Translations under genes and position numbers: made by a program
Assembly: GCA_934320895.1 (NCBI GenBank)
Contig: CAKRFY010000022.1
Span: 1 to 45,542 of the forward strand
Length of the DNA: 45,542 nucleotides
Reading direction: 5' to 3'
Source of the DNA: an uncultured Lachnospiraceae bacterium
Lineage (GTDB): Bacteria; Bacillota; Clostridia; Lachnospirales; Lachnospiraceae
In this document: positions 17,513 to 26,740 of the stretch, one piece after another
Layout of the letters: the number at the start of each line of letters is the position of its first letter
Numbering within the stretch: position 1 is the first letter of the stretch
Notes under the pieces: model-generated
What the model was told of the DNA's origin: nothing
The model's database searches: none
What the model saw: only the letters and a program-made list of their open reading frames with translations

Positions 17513-18544
17513 ATGGCTTATAGAGTAGATAATGTTATATTAAAAAATTTTGGGACGATTGAAAAATTTGATTGTTCAAATTTTTCTAATATTAACCTTA
17601 TTATCGGTGAAAATGGTACGGGGAAGACCTTCTTATTAAAAGCACTATATTCTGCTGTGAGAGCATTGGAAGATTATAAACGGGGAGATGATATAACATC
17701 AATGCCAGCTATTCTTTCAGATAAGTTGAGATGGACTTTTCAGGTTGATAGATTAGGGGATATGGTTTCTAAAGGAAAAAATACAGAAGATTTATTATTC
17801 CAGATAAATTTGGGACAATGTGAGCTTCAGTATATGTTTTCTAAAAGTGCTACAAGTAAACCCGGTTTAGTAATTGAATCTGAAAAAGGTAAAGAGGGGA
17901 ATTCAATTTTTATACCAGCAAAAGAAGTGTTGTCTCTGTATTCGGTTATTTTAAAATCAAGAGAAATTGATAAGTCATTCGGTTTTGATGATACTTATTA
18001 TGATCTTGCTAAAGCTTTAAGAATATCTCCATCAAAGGGAAGAAATTTTTCTGTATTTGCTAATTCAAGAAAGATAGTAAAGAATGTTATTGATGGAAAA
18101 GTTGATTATGATGAGAATAATGGAAAATGGTATTACAAAAACAGTAAAAACCAAAAGTTTTCAATAGGAGCGACTTCTGAGGGAGTGAAAAAAATAGCAA
18201 TAATGGATAGACTTCTTGCAAATGGTTATTTGAATAAAAATTCTATTATTTTTATTGATGAGATTGAATCAGCATTACATCCGACAGCAGTATGCAGCTT
18301 TTTGGATATGATAGACAATATTACAGAAGAAATGGGATTGCAGATTTTTATAACAAGTCATTCATATTTTGTTATTAAAAAATTATTTTTGATAGCGATG
18401 AAGAAGAAAGGACTTGTAAGCTGTATTTCATTGAATAAAGGAAAAAATATTGATATCTGTGATTTAAATGATGGGATGCCTGATAACTCGATTATTGATA
18501 CATCAATTCAGTTGTACGAACAGGAAATTGAGGAGGTGTTGTGA
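17513..18544 (+). CDS. AAA ATPase (ABC/SMC-like, AAA_15/AAA_21 type)
   Basis: A 343-residue soluble ATPase with an ABC/SMC-type head. The opening VILKNFGTIEKFDCSNFSNI is typical of OLD- and RecF-like ATPases. Walker A is GENGTGKT (about 32-39), Walker B is SIIFIDEIESALHP (about 245-258), and the switch histidine is in FITSHSYFVI. There is no fused TOPRIM domain, so it is not a complete OLD nuclease. Its stop codon is followed immediately by the frameshifted gene below. Paired ATPase/effector genes of this kind are common in phage-defence modules, but that role is inferred. Confidence 0.75.
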   Translation: MAYRVDNVILKNFGTIEKFDCSNFSNINLIIGENGTGKTFLLKALYSAVRALEDYKRGDDITSMPAILSDKLRWTFQVDRLGDMVSKGKNTEDLLFQINLGQCELQYMFSKSATSKPGLVIESEKGKEGNSIFIPAKEVLSLYSVILKSREIDKSFGFDDTYYDLAKALRISPSKGRNFSVFANSRKIVKNVIDGKVDYDENNGKWYYKNSKNQKFSIGATSEGVKKIAIMDRLLANGYLNKNSIIFIDEIESALHPTAVCSFLDMIDNITEEMGLQIFITSHSYFVIKKLFLIAMKKKGLVSCISLNKGKNIDICDLNDGMPDNSIIDTSIQLYEQEIEEVL

Positions 18545-19059
18545 TTGGGGATTGTCATCACAGAGTCGGGAATGGATTTTGGAGAATACGATAAAGAATT
18601 GAAAAAAGCAAACAATATACAAAAAAATTACTTTCAAATGGAATAAAATGTTGTGAGTTTATATTGTTAAGAAATAATAAGATATTTTTTGTAGAAGCAA
18701 AGACATCCTGTCCTAATCAAATAAATGCAGAAACAACGAAAGAGAAGATAGAAAAGTATGAAGCTAATATAGGGGAAATTGTTTTGAAAATGAAACATTC
18801 TATAATGCTATATTCTAATATTCTGTTAAATCGTTATGATTTTGATGGGGTGCCTGAGTTGTTAAAAAATAAAGATTTATCAGGAGTACATATGTGTTTT
18901 GTATTAGTAGTAAAAAATGCAAAGACAGAATGGCTTATACCATATAAAGAAAGATTAAGCAAAGAACTAAAGGATATTAGTACAATATATAAAATGCCAG
19001 ATATTATAGTAATTAATGAAGAAATGGCTAAGAAAAAGAAATTAATATTAAGTGAATAA
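18545..19059 (+). pseudogene. Frameshifted partner gene with an E-A-K nuclease-like motif
   Basis: Two frames together give one protein of about 170 residues. The first frame (TTG 18545, or ATG 18572) reads GIVITESGMDFGEYDKELKK and stops at 18646. The second frame continues as LLSNGIKCCEFILLRNN, KIFFVEAKTSCPNQ and on to 19059. They join if one A is added to the seven-A run at 18621-18627, so a single-base deletion or a sequencing error explains the break. A Glu before a strand followed by V-E-A-K resembles the PD-(D/E)xK nuclease core; this assignment is tentative. It lies directly behind the AAA ATPase, in the same frame as that gene. Confidence 0.6.
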
Positions 19060-19101
19060 CTATAAGTTTACAAAAATGAATATTAGAAGGGAGAAGACTA
19101 T

Positions 19102-19596
19102 ATGCCTGTTATAAAAAAAGGAAAATGTTATATTGCTCCAAGTGCTGATATAATCGGGGATGTCACTTTAGATGAGGATGTTAATGTATGGTATCATGCA
19201 ACCATAAGGGCCGATGCGGATAAGGTTTATATAGGAAAGGAAAGCAATATTCAGGATAACTGTGTAATTCATGTCGATGAGGGTTATCCGGTTCATATAG
19301 GTGATAAAGTGACCGTCGGACACGGTGCGATAATACATGGCTGTGAGATTGGGGACTGCTCTCTAATCGGTATGGGTGCGATATTACTGAATGGCTGTAA
19401 GATAGGGAAGAACTGTCTGATAGGAGCAGGTGCGCTTGTGACGGGAGGAACTGAGATACCAGATGGTTCGGTTGTGATTGGAAATCCGGGGAAGGTCGTA
19501 AGACAGATAAGAGATGAGGAGCTTGAAGCGGATGTAGAAAATGCAGGGGAGTATGTCAGTGAGGCGAGGGAAAGATTTGGTGGTGAAAAATGTTAG
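19102..19596 (+). CDS. Gamma-carbonic-anhydrase-like hexapeptide-repeat protein
   Basis: A 164-residue left-handed beta-helix protein of the YrdA/PaaY/gamma-carbonic-anhydrase group. It has repeated hexapeptides (IGDKVTVGHG, IGDCSLIGMG, IGKNCLIGAG) and the three metal-ligand histidines expected in VIHVDE and VGHGAIIHGC. An Arg in ATIRADAD is also conserved. Whether it is an active carbonic anhydrase cannot be judged. The ATG follows AGAAGGGAG. A 22-codon ORF (MLEDEKTLSRLIKRADFKRI) overlaps its stop and then ends, perhaps the stub of a lost downstream gene. Confidence 0.85.
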   Translation: MPVIKKGKCYIAPSADIIGDVTLDEDVNVWYHATIRADADKVYIGKESNIQDNCVIHVDEGYPVHIGDKVTVGHGAIIHGCEIGDCSLIGMGAILLNGCKIGKNCLIGAGALVTGGTEIPDGSVVIGNPGKVVRQIRDEELEADVENAGEYVSEARERFGGEKC

Positions 19597-19610
19597 AGGA
19601 TGAAAAGACT

Positions 19611-20054
19611 TTAAGCAGGCTTATAAAAAGAGCAGATTTTAAAAGAATTGTTAGATAACTCATCACGGATAAACACATCCCATTCATCGATTATTATAAT
19701 GAACTGAGAACCTGTTGCAAAATTGATTCTTGATAATGCATCAGGGAGTGAAGTTATATCGGGTTTTAATATATCGGGATATAATTCACGCAGTTCAGAT
19801 ATTGTATTTTGTGTAATAAATGAAATGACATTTTCGGGTTTCCCGGCTGGTTCAATGCACCATTGAATGTCAAGGTGGATTACATTATATTTATTGAGAT
19901 TTTTTTCATAGTTATCGGTAGAAGATATTGCTAACTTATCAAATATTTCTGATGAGTTACAGCCGATACTATAATATGCGGTAAGCATATCTGCCGTTAT
20001 GGATTTGCCAAATTTATTTATTAGCAAAACTTTAGGTATTTGCGAAACTATCAT
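19611..20054 (-). pseudogene. Truncated AAA-ATPase-like protein (DUF1703-type family)
   Basis: 147 codons remain. KFGKSITADMLTAYYSIGC corresponds to the Walker A region of the large AAA-ATPase-like/PD-(D/E)xK family common in Lachnospiraceae (normally RPRRFGKS preceded by a YVDKT segment), and FIIIIDEWD is its Walker B. The N-terminal part is missing where a palindromic element begins, and the C-terminal about 300 residues are gone. The end (KICSFYKPA) is not family-like. Not expected to function. Confidence 0.75.
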
Positions 20055-20063
20055 AAGCCTTGA

Positions 20064-20212
20064 TTAAATTGTGCAAATATAACAAATAGTATTAGCAGTG
20101 CACTCTGTCACCGTCAGCACTTAGGCAGCGTATTTTGCTGACTTAGTACTGTTACGAGTGACAGGTAGCGAGAGCGTGCCTGCGTTAGTATTTGTTATAT
20201 TTGTGCAATTAA
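20064..20212. mobile_element. Palindromic miniature element with TTAA ends
   Basis: About 149 bp bounded by TTAA on both sides (20064-20067 and 20209-20212). Terminal arms of 22 bp (20067-20088 and 20189-20210) are complementary at 20 of 22 positions. Nested inside are CTGTCAC/GTGACAG (20105-20111, 20158-20164) and GTCAGCA/TGCTGAC (20113-20119, 20136-20142). It contains no ORF. It looks like a MITE; TTAA may be the target duplication. The rest of the gap to 20273 is featureless AT-rich DNA. Confidence 0.6.
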
Positions 20213-20273
20213 CATAGTCTATAAGTAGTTTCGTAATTACCTATACTCGCAATGATAACAATTAAAATTTCAC

Positions 20274-21068
20274 CTACAAAAACTTCTTAAGTACCTCAAG
20301 CACTCCATTTTCCCAATAAGGGGCACAGGTATGCTTCGCTGCCGCAATAACCTCTGGTCTTGCATTTGATACTGCGTAACTTTCGCCTGCACCTTTTAAC
20401 ATCTCAGTATCGTTGAGGTTATCGCCGAAACAGCAGACTTCGTCAGGTGTGATATTATATTTTTTCATTAGAAATGAAATGGCAGTCCATTTGCTTATAC
20501 CGGTGTGATTACAGTCAACCCATTCTTTCCCGGCGGCTGTTACATGGGCCTTATCTTTCCATGCGGGAATAAAGTGCGGCGAGCAGAGTTCCTCGCAGGA
20601 ATCAGGATGGTAAACGGTGAATTTGATTATATCGTCATTTTTAAGTTTTGTCAGGTCATCGATTTCACGCATCTCAAAACCATAAGAGTCCCTGAGTCTG
20701 TGGAAAATTGGACTTGCACCGTCCTCAGCATAGCAAAGGTCAGGACTTGCCGCAAAATAATCACATGCTGGAAGTTCATCCCTTACCATGCGGCACATAT
20801 CTTTCCAGAGTTCATTTGACATGGGATATGTTTTTAAAATCTTGTCGGGAGTACGCACGACAGTACCGCCGTCAGTGATATACATAAGTTTATCTTTAAT
20901 AGGGGCAAAAAGTTTCTGCTCACTTGAAAACTGTCTGCCGGAGCAGACTGTAAATATAATTCCTTTATCAATAAGTTTGCTTATAACAGTCATATATTCA
21001 GGAGCTATTATGAGAGTACCGTCTTTGACAAGAGTACCATCAATATCTGTAGCAATCAATTTAATCAT
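20274..21068 (-). CDS. HAD-superfamily (Cof-type, subclass IIB) phosphatase
   Basis: A 264-residue cytoplasmic phosphatase of the Cof/YidA group, usually acting on sugar phosphates or similar metabolites. Motif I is ATDIDGTLV at the N-terminus, motif II lies in VCSGRQFSS, the conserved Lys is near DKAHVT, and motif IV is CFGDNLNDTEML. The ATG at 21068 follows AGAAATGAGG, the recurrent ribosome-site variant of this window. It has its own promoter at 21120-21148. Confidence 0.88.
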   Translation of the reverse strand: MIKLIATDIDGTLVKDGTLIIAPEYMTVISKLIDKGIIFTVCSGRQFSSEQKLFAPIKDKLMYITDGGTVVRTPDKILKTYPMSNELWKDMCRMVRDELPACDYFAASPDLCYAEDGASPIFHRLRDSYGFEMREIDDLTKLKNDDIIKFTVYHPDSCEELCSPHFIPAWKDKAHVTAAGKEWVDCNHTGISKWTAISFLMKKYNITPDEVCCFGDNLNDTEMLKGAGESYAVSNARPEVIAAAKHTCAPYWENGVLEVLKKFL

Positions 21069-21434
21069 ATAAAATATAACCTCATTTCTTTGATTTCAGT
21101 TGAGAACTTAACTGACACAATTATATATTAGAAATTTTAGTTATGCAAATATTAAATCAGGATGCTGTAAATATAAAATATGGCACACAAAATATAAAAA
21201 TAATTATGAGTTATAATATATGTGAGGTATAAAATTCCAAGATTTGCCGCTGCTTTACATTTTTTTGGAAAACACTATAATATAATGATGTAGGGCTCAA
21301 AAGTTAATAACAGTGTGAGTAGGTAATTGTAAAAATGATGATATGTTGTTTTATATTATAGTTTAAATTATGTATTATGATAGTTTTACAAAACCTAAAC
21401 AATATAAAAATAGACATGATTTAGGAGGATTATT
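21069..21434. promoter_or_regulatory. Divergent intergenic region (HAD gene / nitroreductase)
   Basis: 366 bp without a gene. On the minus strand a promoter TTGCAT (21143-21148), 17-bp spacer, TATAAT (21120-21125) serves the HAD gene. On the plus strand TTTACA (21254-21259), 16 bp, TATAAT (21276-21281) could serve the nitroreductase, giving a leader of about 145 nt. I see no further conserved structure. Confidence 0.55.
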
Positions 21435-21962
21435 ATGAACGAGACATTAAAAGTATTAGAATCAAGAAGAAGCTGTAGAAATTTTAAAGATCAGCCTGTT
21501 GAAAATGAGAAAATAGAGGCTATAATCAAAGCCGGAACTTATGCACCGACGGGGATGGGTAAACAGTCACCAATTATAATCGCTGTTACAAATAAAGAAC
21601 TTCGCGATAAGATTGCAGAAGAAAATCGTAAAATAGGAGGATGGAATGAAGGGTTTGATCCTTTTTACGGAGCACCTGCTATTCTTATAGTTTTGGCAGA
21701 TAAGTCTATGCCTACATATAAGTATGATGGTTCACTTGTCATGGGAAATCTTATGAATGCTGCTGAGAGTCTTGGCGTGAACAGTATTTGGATTCACAGG
21801 GCAAAGGAAGAATTTGAGTCAGATTTTGGAAAGAAGATTTTAAAAGATTTAGCAATAGAGGGTGACTATGAGGGAATCGGTCACTGTGCTATTGGCTATG
21901 CTGCTGAATCTTTACAGAAAGCGGCTAAAAGAAAAGACAATTATGTATATTATATAAAGTAA
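21435..21962 (+). CDS. Nitroreductase-family flavoprotein
   Basis: A 175-residue FMN-dependent oxidoreductase. The N-terminus LKVLESRRSCRNFKDQPVE and YAPTGMGKQSP form the typical FMN phosphate-binding region; the GHCAIGYA segment near the end is also family-like. The natural substrate is unknown. The start follows TTAGGAGG. The 292-bp downstream gap contains small hairpins and no ORF I can support. Confidence 0.88.
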   Translation: MNETLKVLESRRSCRNFKDQPVENEKIEAIIKAGTYAPTGMGKQSPIIIAVTNKELRDKIAEENRKIGGWNEGFDPFYGAPAILIVLADKSMPTYKYDGSLVMGNLMNAAESLGVNSIWIHRAKEEFESDFGKKILKDLAIEGDYEGIGHCAIGYAAESLQKAAKRKDNYVYYIK

Positions 21963-22254
21963 GATTATGGTATAAAGTGAAAATAGAGAATATAACAGAT
22001 TATATGCTATATTGTTTGTGAGAAAAATTAGCATATGATATGATGATTGGTGGACATTGCTTAGCAATATAAAAATATCCAATTTATTCCATCTCTATTG
22101 AAATTTAAGTTCGGATATGCTATCATAAGCTAGATATAACTAACTCTTGCAAAAGATAAAGATTTATCAGAATGGGTACAAGCACCTTCTGATATGCTGC
22201 GATAGCAGCTAATAGTGTTATAATTACAGAACTTATGATAGGGAGATATGAGAG

Positions 22255-23094
22255 ATGGAAGAATCATTATACACACAGCCACAAGTTATCAGGCGCATTA
22301 TACAGGCGGGGCAAAATCGTGTAGAGATGTCTGTTTTAAATTATATCCTGCTTGGTATGATGGCAGGTGGGGCTATTTCTTTTGGTGCGGCGGCAAGTAG
22401 TGTTGCTGCTCATAATATTGCAGATTTTGGCATTTCAAGACTTGTAACAGGATTGGTATTTCCAGTTGGACTTATGATGATAGTTTTAGTCGGCGGTGAA
22501 TTATTTACCGGGGATTGTCTGATGGTCATGGGAGTGTGGGACAAAAAATATAGTTTTGGTTCAATGTTTAGAACTTTGATGATAATATTGCTTAGTAATC
22601 TTGCAGGTTCATTATTGTTTGCTTTTATGATTTCTTATAGTGGGATTTTTTCCTACAGTGATGGTGCTCTTGGTGCATATATGATAAAGATTGCTTATGG
22701 CAAATGTACTATTTCGCCTGTACGTGCATTTTGTTCAGGGATACTATGCAATATTCTTGTGTGTTCGGCGGTGCTCATAGCTAATTCTGCTAAAGATGTT
22801 ATTGGCAGGATAGCAGGAATATTTTTTCCTATCATGGCATTTGTTGTTGGTGGATGGGAACACAGTATAGCAAATATGTTTTATATTCCAGCAGGAATGT
22901 TTGCAGCTTTAAATAAAGATTATATTTCTAAAGCTGAGAGCTTATATTCTCTTGGAGAAAAACAGATAGGGGATGTGGTTTCAGTTGTTGGATTTGTTTT
23001 CAATATAATTCCAGTTATTCTAGGAAATGTTGTAGGCGCTATGGTGTTTGTTGCACTGCCTTTGTATATTGTTAACAGGAAAGCGAGGGTTTAA
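22255..23094 (+). CDS. Formate/nitrite transporter (FNT/FocA) family channel
   Basis: A 279-residue inner-membrane channel of the FocA/NirC/HSC fold with six predicted membrane spans. Signatures are visible in GGELFTGD (the omega-loop helix region), CSGILCNILVCSAV and EHSIANMFYIPAGM. The substrate (formate, nitrite, hydrosulfide or acetate) cannot be decided. With hcp in the window nitrite is possible, but the genes are 6.5 kb apart. A TATAAT lies near 22221. The gene is followed after 2 bp by a small helical protein gene. Confidence 0.9.
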   Translation: MEESLYTQPQVIRRIIQAGQNRVEMSVLNYILLGMMAGGAISFGAAASSVAAHNIADFGISRLVTGLVFPVGLMMIVLVGGELFTGDCLMVMGVWDKKYSFGSMFRTLMIILLSNLAGSLLFAFMISYSGIFSYSDGALGAYMIKIAYGKCTISPVRAFCSGILCNILVCSAVLIANSAKDVIGRIAGIFFPIMAFVVGGWEHSIANMFYIPAGMFAALNKDYISKAESLYSLGEKQIGDVVSVVGFVFNIIPVILGNVVGAMVFVALPLYIVNRKARV

Positions 23095-23096
23095 AT

Positions 23097-23375
23097 ATGC
23101 CATCAGAAAAAAGTGGTGTTTTATATAAGGAACTGCTTGAAAAAGGTTTTCGTGAGGAACTTTGCAAGGAAATCGCATATAAGTATATGAATACTGATTA
23201 TACAGCGACCATGATGCTTGGATATCTTTATCGTGTCAGTAGTTTGAGTGAGGAAATGCTTATTGATGAAATGTTAGCGATTTTGGATGACCGCGAAAGA
23301 TTTCGTAGAAAACATGAGATGGAGAAAGCGCAAGTGGCTATCAATAAGGCTTACAATAGTGGTCTTGATCAATAA
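23097..23375 (+). CDS. Small helical conserved hypothetical protein (92 aa)
   Basis: A 92-residue soluble, all-helical protein. LCKEIAYKYMNTDYTATMML, then GYLYRV and EMLIDEMLAILDDRERFRRK, resemble small uncharacterised proteins I associate with Lachnospiraceae and other Clostridia. It starts 2 bp after the FNT gene and is probably co-translated. A terminator follows. Role unknown. Confidence 0.75.
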   Translation: MPSEKSGVLYKELLEKGFREELCKEIAYKYMNTDYTATMMLGYLYRVSSLSEEMLIDEMLAILDDRERFRRKHEMEKAQVAINKAYNSGLDQ

Positions 23376-23403
23376 TATTTAAAAAATATAAAAGTTATTT
23401 TTC

Positions 23404-23454
23404 AACTTTGGTTATTTATATGATATGATAGATATAAGTAACCAAAGTTTTTTT
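23404..23454 (+). terminator. Terminator after the FNT operon
   Basis: An 18-bp stem with one wobble (23404-23421 with 23432-23449) and a seven-T tract. Confidence 0.9.
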
Positions 23455-23519
23455 ATATTGACTGACACTATTGTAGTTAAAAAGAAATATTATTTACATA
23501 CGTAGGAGGAAGTTGTCAG

Positions 23520-26500
23520 ATGTTTTATACAGGTACAAAGAAGAAAGAAACAAGCATTGTACAAATCAGTATAGGTGTACTGGCGATTATTTTGGCTGGA
23601 CTTATTATTAAAATGATGATCATCGTATCAAGTATTCAGGGAACAGCACGGGTGGTAAATTATGCAGGTCTTGTCCGAGGAAAGACACAACGTATTGTTA
23701 AGCTGGAGATTTCAGGGAAACAAGAAGATGGTATGCTTGATGATGTTGAGAATTTTATTGTTGGATTGCGTAATGGAAATAAAGAATTGAATCTTGTCTG
23801 CCTTGATGATGCTGATTTTCAAAATAAAATGAAGGAACTTGATACATATTTTTTGACATTGCGGCAGGAGATCAAGAATGTTCGTGATAATGGATTTGAG
23901 AATACAAACATCATACCAGAAAGTGAACATTTTTTTGAGATATGTGATGAAGCAACAGGGCTTGCAGAGAGATATTCTCAGAGAAAGGCAACTTTATTAT
24001 CCAGATTTGAAATGTATATAACAGCAGATATTATTATCTTGATGCTGTTGATAGGTTATGAATTTATTAAGGCTGTGCGATATGCGGCTGTGAACAGATC
24101 ATTGCAACGCAAGGTTTATATTGATGCAGCTACCGGAATTCCAAATAAAAACAAGTGCGAGGAACTGTTAAATGATCCTAAACCAGCGGCTGATGATGTC
24201 GGGATCTGTAGCTTTGATCTTAATAATCTTCGTCGTATAAACAATAGTCTGGGCCATGAGGCAGGTGATGAGTATATCAGGCGTTTTGCTGTCTGCCTTA
24301 GAGATGCTATACCAGCAGAGCAGTTTGTTGGTCGTGATGGTGGGGACGAGTTTATAGTTGTTACACATGGTCTTGGCAAAGCTGATATGAAGAGATGCCT
24401 TTCCGTGGTTCATGAGAAAATGGCAGAGGAGTCAAAGCAAAGTTCGGGAATAGTGTTAAGTTATGCTGTTGGAACGGCGCTTGCGTGTGATTTTCAGGGA
24501 AGTAATATGCGCGAACTGTTTAATCTTGCTGATAAAAATATGTATATAAATAAAAATCATGTAAAAAGAGAGGAAGCAGCGGCAGAAAAACATCTTGATT
24601 TTCAACTTTTGAAATTGCTAAATAAGAGAGGAAAGAATTTTTCAGATTGTATTTATTGTGATGTAAAGATGGATGCATATCGTGTAATACGTTCTGGCAC
24701 TGATTTCTTTTTAGCTTCTGAGGGCTGTTACTCAGGTGCAGCAGAGCAGATAGTGCAGGAACAGGTTGAAAATAAGGATAGGGATCGTATTCGTAAGAGC
24801 CTGCAGATTTCAGAGATTTGCAAGAACCTAAAAACTGAGCAGGATGTAGTTGAATTACAGTATGCAGCAGATGGACATGAAATTTACAGTCGTTTAACGC
24901 TTATTCCGGTTGACTGGGACACAGACGGAAGCCTTCATCATTTTTTACTGGCATTTGAAACTATTCATCAGAGCTTTGAGAATAAGGCGGATGCAAAAGA
25001 ACAATTAACTCTTTATTATGAACAGCTTAAGCGGTCTATTTTAGAAAATGACAGTTATGTAGATGCAATGTTAGGAATGGCTGATATGATATATACAGTC
25101 AATCTTACAAAAGACATTTTAGAAAGAAACATTGCTCTTGAGGGAAAAGAGGATGATGAGCATGTGTTTTTTATGGACTATCCACTGCCGTGTTCCTATC
25201 GTGATTATTGCTGTGAATATATGAAAAAGGTTACTACTGAAACTGTGGGAAGTTATCGCATGGCAGATGATTCTGAAAAACTTCTTAAGAGGTTTAATTC
25301 AGGTGAAAAACAGTTGTCTGTGGAGTTTTGTCTTAGGGAAGATGATGGAAGTATTCGCTGGATACAGAAAAATGTCCTTATGACACAGACAGTTGTGTAT
25401 GATTCGGATAATCTGTGTGAGATGTCAGTGGTTCATGCTATCGTTCTTTTACAGGATACGACAAAGATGCATGCACGCGAGGAACAGGAACATGCGCGTC
25501 TTCAGGCTGCTTTTGATGAGATGCGTACAGCTAACAGAACAAAAACAGAATTTTTAAGTCGCATGAGTCATGATATCAGAACTCCGCTAAACGGTATTAT
25601 AGGGCTTTTAAAAATTGATGAGGATCATTTTGACGATACGGAACTGGTTCTTGAGAATCACAGAAAAATGAAGGTGTCAGCGGATCATCTTTTATCACTT
25701 ATAAATGATGTTTTGCAGATGAGTAAACTTGAAGAAGGTAATATTAAACTTTCTCATGAATATATTAGTCTGGAAGAATTGACTCGTGATATTGTAACTA
25801 TTGTTATCAATCGTGCTGTGGAGGCTGGGATTGAATGGGATTATGAGAAAGAAAAATCTGAACTTCCTTACCCCTATGTATATGGAAGTCCACTTCATCT
25901 GAGGCAGATTTTTCTAAATATTTATGGCAATTGTATAAAATATAATCGTCAGGGTGGGAAAATCACTACAGTAGTAGACTCTCTTGGAGAAAAGGATGGT
26001 ATCTGTACTTATCGTTGGACAATTTCAGATACGGGCAGGGGCATGAGTGAGGAATTTATAAAACATATCTTTGATCCTTTTGTTCAGGAAAACATGGATG
26101 CTCGCAGTGTTTATCAGGGAACTGGTTTAGGAATGACTATTGTAAAGGGCTTGCTTGACAAAATGAATGGAACTATTGAGATAAAAAGTGAATTAGATGT
26201 AGGATCTACATTTATCATAACTATTCCTTTAGAGATTGCATCATCTCCGGAAAAACTAGCTGCAAGAGAACCCGAAAAGGAATATAATATTAGTGGATTA
26301 AATCTTTTACTTGCAGAGGATAATGATCTGAATGCTGAAATTGCAGAGACATTATTGACAGATGCAGGTGCAAATGTAACTGTTGTGAGAGATGGTAAAC
26401 AGGCTGTAGAGAAATTTGAAAAAAATCCTAAGGGAACATTTGATGTTATTCTAATGGATATTATGATGCCTGTAATGGATGGTTTGGAGGCTACAAGAAC

Positions 26501-26678
26501 AATTCGTGCTTTAAATCGTCATGATGCAGAAACCATTCCTATTATTGCAATGACGGCAAATGCTTTTGAGGAGGACGCAAAACAGTGCTTTGCAGCGGGG
26601 ATGAATGAACATTTGGCAAAGCCACTTCAGATGGATAAGGTCATAGCGACGATTGCAGATTGTTGCCATTCCATATAA
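23520..26678 (+). CDS. Membrane hybrid histidine kinase with an intact GGDEF domain
   Basis: A 1052-residue signalling protein. Two membrane segments (about 14-38 and 165-187) bracket an extracytoplasmic sensor of about 125 residues. A GGDEF domain (about 200-345) has the full active motif RDGGDEF at 272-278 but no RxxD inhibitory site. Then come a PAS-like region (about 390-650), HisKA with the phospho-accepting His684 (SRMSHDIRTPLNGI), an HATPase domain (about 795-910; DTGRGMSEE, GTGLGMTIV), and a C-terminal receiver with phospho-acceptor Asp980 (ILMDIMMPVMDG). There is no HPt or DNA-binding output. The fusion could couple c-di-GMP synthesis to a phosphorelay. The ATG follows TAGGAGG. Confidence 0.9.
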   Translation: MFYTGTKKKETSIVQISIGVLAIILAGLIIKMMIIVSSIQGTARVVNYAGLVRGKTQRIVKLEISGKQEDGMLDDVENFIVGLRNGNKELNLVCLDDADFQNKMKELDTYFLTLRQEIKNVRDNGFENTNIIPESEHFFEICDEATGLAERYSQRKATLLSRFEMYITADIIILMLLIGYEFIKAVRYAAVNRSLQRKVYIDAATGIPNKNKCEELLNDPKPAADDVGICSFDLNNLRRINNSLGHEAGDEYIRRFAVCLRDAIPAEQFVGRDGGDEFIVVTHGLGKADMKRCLSVVHEKMAEESKQSSGIVLSYAVGTALACDFQGSNMRELFNLADKNMYINKNHVKREEAAAEKHLDFQLLKLLNKRGKNFSDCIYCDVKMDAYRVIRSGTDFFLASEGCYSGAAEQIVQEQVENKDRDRIRKSLQISEICKNLKTEQDVVELQYAADGHEIYSRLTLIPVDWDTDGSLHHFLLAFETIHQSFENKADAKEQLTLYYEQLKRSILENDSYVDAMLGMADMIYTVNLTKDILERNIALEGKEDDEHVFFMDYPLPCSYRDYCCEYMKKVTTETVGSYRMADDSEKLLKRFNSGEKQLSVEFCLREDDGSIRWIQKNVLMTQTVVYDSDNLCEMSVVHAIVLLQDTTKMHAREEQEHARLQAAFDEMRTANRTKTEFLSRMSHDIRTPLNGIIGLLKIDEDHFDDTELVLENHRKMKVSADHLLSLINDVLQMSKLEEGNIKLSHEYISLEELTRDIVTIVINRAVEAGIEWDYEKEKSELPYPYVYGSPLHLRQIFLNIYGNCIKYNRQGGKITTVVDSLGEKDGICTYRWTISDTGRGMSEEFIKHIFDPFVQENMDARSVYQGTGLGMTIVKGLLDKMNGTIEIKSELDVGSTFIITIPLEIASSPEKLAAREPEKEYNISGLNLLLAEDNDLNAEIAETLLTDAGANVTVVRDGKQAVEKFEKNPKGTFDVILMDIMMPVMDGLEATRTIRALNRHDAETIPIIAMTANAFEEDAKQCFAAGMNEHLAKPLQMDKVIATIADCCHSI

Positions 26679-26740
26679 TTTAATCAATTAAATATTTTTA
26701 ATTATAATAAAATAAATTTAAAAAAAGAAAGGAGAATCAT

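Noticed and set aside
19589..19657. 22-codon ORF overlapping the carbonic-anhydrase-like gene
   Set aside because: Too short to support as a gene; kept only as a possible stub in the description of the neighbouring gene.
20505..21072. Plus-strand ORFs opposite the HAD gene
   Set aside because: Antisense shadows of a well-defined HAD phosphatase.
22021..22254. Small hairpins between the nitroreductase and FNT genes (ATTGC/GCAAT, ATCAGAA/TTCTGAT)
   Set aside because: Short, unrelated hairpins with no terminator tail or recognisable RNA family.
23520..26740. c-di-GMP riboswitch near the GGDEF gene
   Set aside because: No GEMM-type conserved blocks upstream of the gene or of its neighbours.
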